Assembly (NCBI GenBank): GCA_013388565.1
Contig: JACAEZ010000133.1
Span: 1 to 5,826, forward strand
Direction: 5' to 3'
Origin: Campylobacterales bacterium
Lineage (GTDB): Bacteria; Campylobacterota; Campylobacteria; Campylobacterales; JACAEZ01
Length of the DNA stretch: 5,826 bases
In this document: positions 5,600 through 5,826 of the stretch, piece after piece
Numbering within the stretch: the stretch's first letter is position 1
How the letters are laid out: each line of letters begins with the position of its first letter
The notes under the pieces: generated by a model
Databases searched by the model: none
The model's input: only the letters and a program-made list of their open reading frames with translations
What the model was told of the DNA's origin: nothing
Position numbers and translations under genes: made by a program

Positions 5600-5614
5600 T
5601 TTATATAAATTTAA
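5599..5614. repeat. 16-bp direct repeat, copy 2, over the expected cbpA transcription start
   Basis: This is the exact second copy of TTTTATATAAATTTAA from 5503-5518. It begins at the last base of the cbpA -10 hexamer and covers the likely start site near 5606, a typical position for a repressor operator. The two copies, 96 bases apart, flank the cbpA -35 and a TTTAAATTTAAA palindrome at 5531-5542. Function is unknown. Confidence 0.45.
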
Positions 5615-5631
5615 CTTAATGGAGTAAAAAA

Positions 5632-5826
5632 GTGGCTAAAAGCTTATATGAAACACTACAAGTAAATGAAAATGCTACTCAAGAAGAGATAAAAAAAGCT
5701 TATAAAAAATTGGCAAGACAGTATCATCCTGATATAAATAAAGAGCCAACAGCCGAAGAGAAATTTAAAGAGATAAATGCTGCATACGAGATACTTAGTG
5801 ATGAGAAAAAACGAAAACAGTATGAC
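5632..5826 (+). CDS. cbpA: CbpA, DnaJ-family co-chaperone (5' part, runs off the window)
   Basis: The 65 codons present encode a complete J-domain: helix I (SLYETLQV), helix II ([15 protein letters not shown]), the HPD tripeptide at 32-34 that stimulates the ATPase of DnaK, helix III ([16 protein letters not shown]) and the DEKKRKQYD end. The opening AKSLYETL and the [10 protein letters not shown] pattern match Campylobacterota CbpA rather than DnaJ proper, whose N-terminus is typically DYYEIL. CbpA in H. pylori and C. jejuni precedes the repressor gene hspR, so hspR may lie just past the window edge. The start is GTG, chosen because GGAG (5621-5624) sits seven bases upstream and family alignment begins there; the ATG at 5619 meets a stop after two codons. 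The C-terminal substrate-binding domains are not in the window. Confidence 0.9.
   Translation, partial: MAKSLYETLQVNENATQEEIKKAYKKLARQYHPDINKEPTAEEKFKEINAAYEILSDEKKRKQYD

Noticed and set aside
5429..5631. Heat-shock operators (HAIR CTTGAGT/ACTCAAG, or CIRCE TTAGCACTC/GAGTGCTAA) upstream of cbpA.
   Set aside because: Looked for on both strands and not seen, even allowing for partial halves.
1..5826. Mobile element, phage, CRISPR array, toxin-antitoxin or defence system.
   Set aside because: No transposase, integrase, terminal inverted repeats, regularly spaced repeats or paired small toxin-antitoxin frames are visible. Base composition looks even across the genes.

Overview
The window is A+T-rich, protein-dense DNA that looks like a chromosomal segment of a Campylobacterota (epsilonproteobacterial) species, most likely an Arcobacter relative. 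The evidence for this is a 198-residue AhpC with cysteines at positions 49 and 169 as in Helicobacter, a short 433-residue sigma-54 with the 'LKMWLPILQ' style N-terminus, and a CbpA-type J-domain gene beginning 'AKSLYETL'. The genus call rests on protein resemblance only. No rRNA, tRNA, CRISPR array, insertion sequence or phage gene is visible.

Layout from left to right. Bases 1-48 hold the last codons of a hydrophobic protein. Bases 91-252 hold an open frame with no usual start codon, ending at a strong bidirectional terminator (251-277). Two minus-strand genes follow: a 2-Cys peroxiredoxin (ahpC/tsaA, 284-880) and, upstream of it, a DedA-family membrane protein (968-1594). A 151-base divergent intergenic region with TATAAT boxes and an imperfect palindrome separates DedA from plus-strand rpoN (1746-3047). 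Sixty bases later comes a 572-residue two-domain acyltransferase (3108-4826) resembling OlsF, the bifunctional ornithine-lipid synthase. Its ribosome-binding site lies inside a stem-loop. A perfect 15-bp hairpin (4891-4924) ends this gene and the convergent TerB-like gene (4925-5428, minus). A 203-base divergent region with a near-consensus sigma-70 promoter then leads to the 5' end of a CbpA co-chaperone gene (5632 to the window edge).

The genes do not form one pathway. Common themes are stress and the cell envelope: peroxide removal (AhpC), membrane-lipid handling (DedA, OlsF-like), protein folding (CbpA), transcription of sigma-54 regulons (RpoN), and an unassigned TerB domain. Only rpoN and the acyltransferase could be co-transcribed, and the hairpin between them may set their relative expression. 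I see no clearly new multi-gene system. The observations most worth checking are the predicted ornithine-lipid synthase with its HX5D active-site spacing, the hairpin over its ribosome-binding site, and the repeats and promoter in the terB/cbpA intergenic region.
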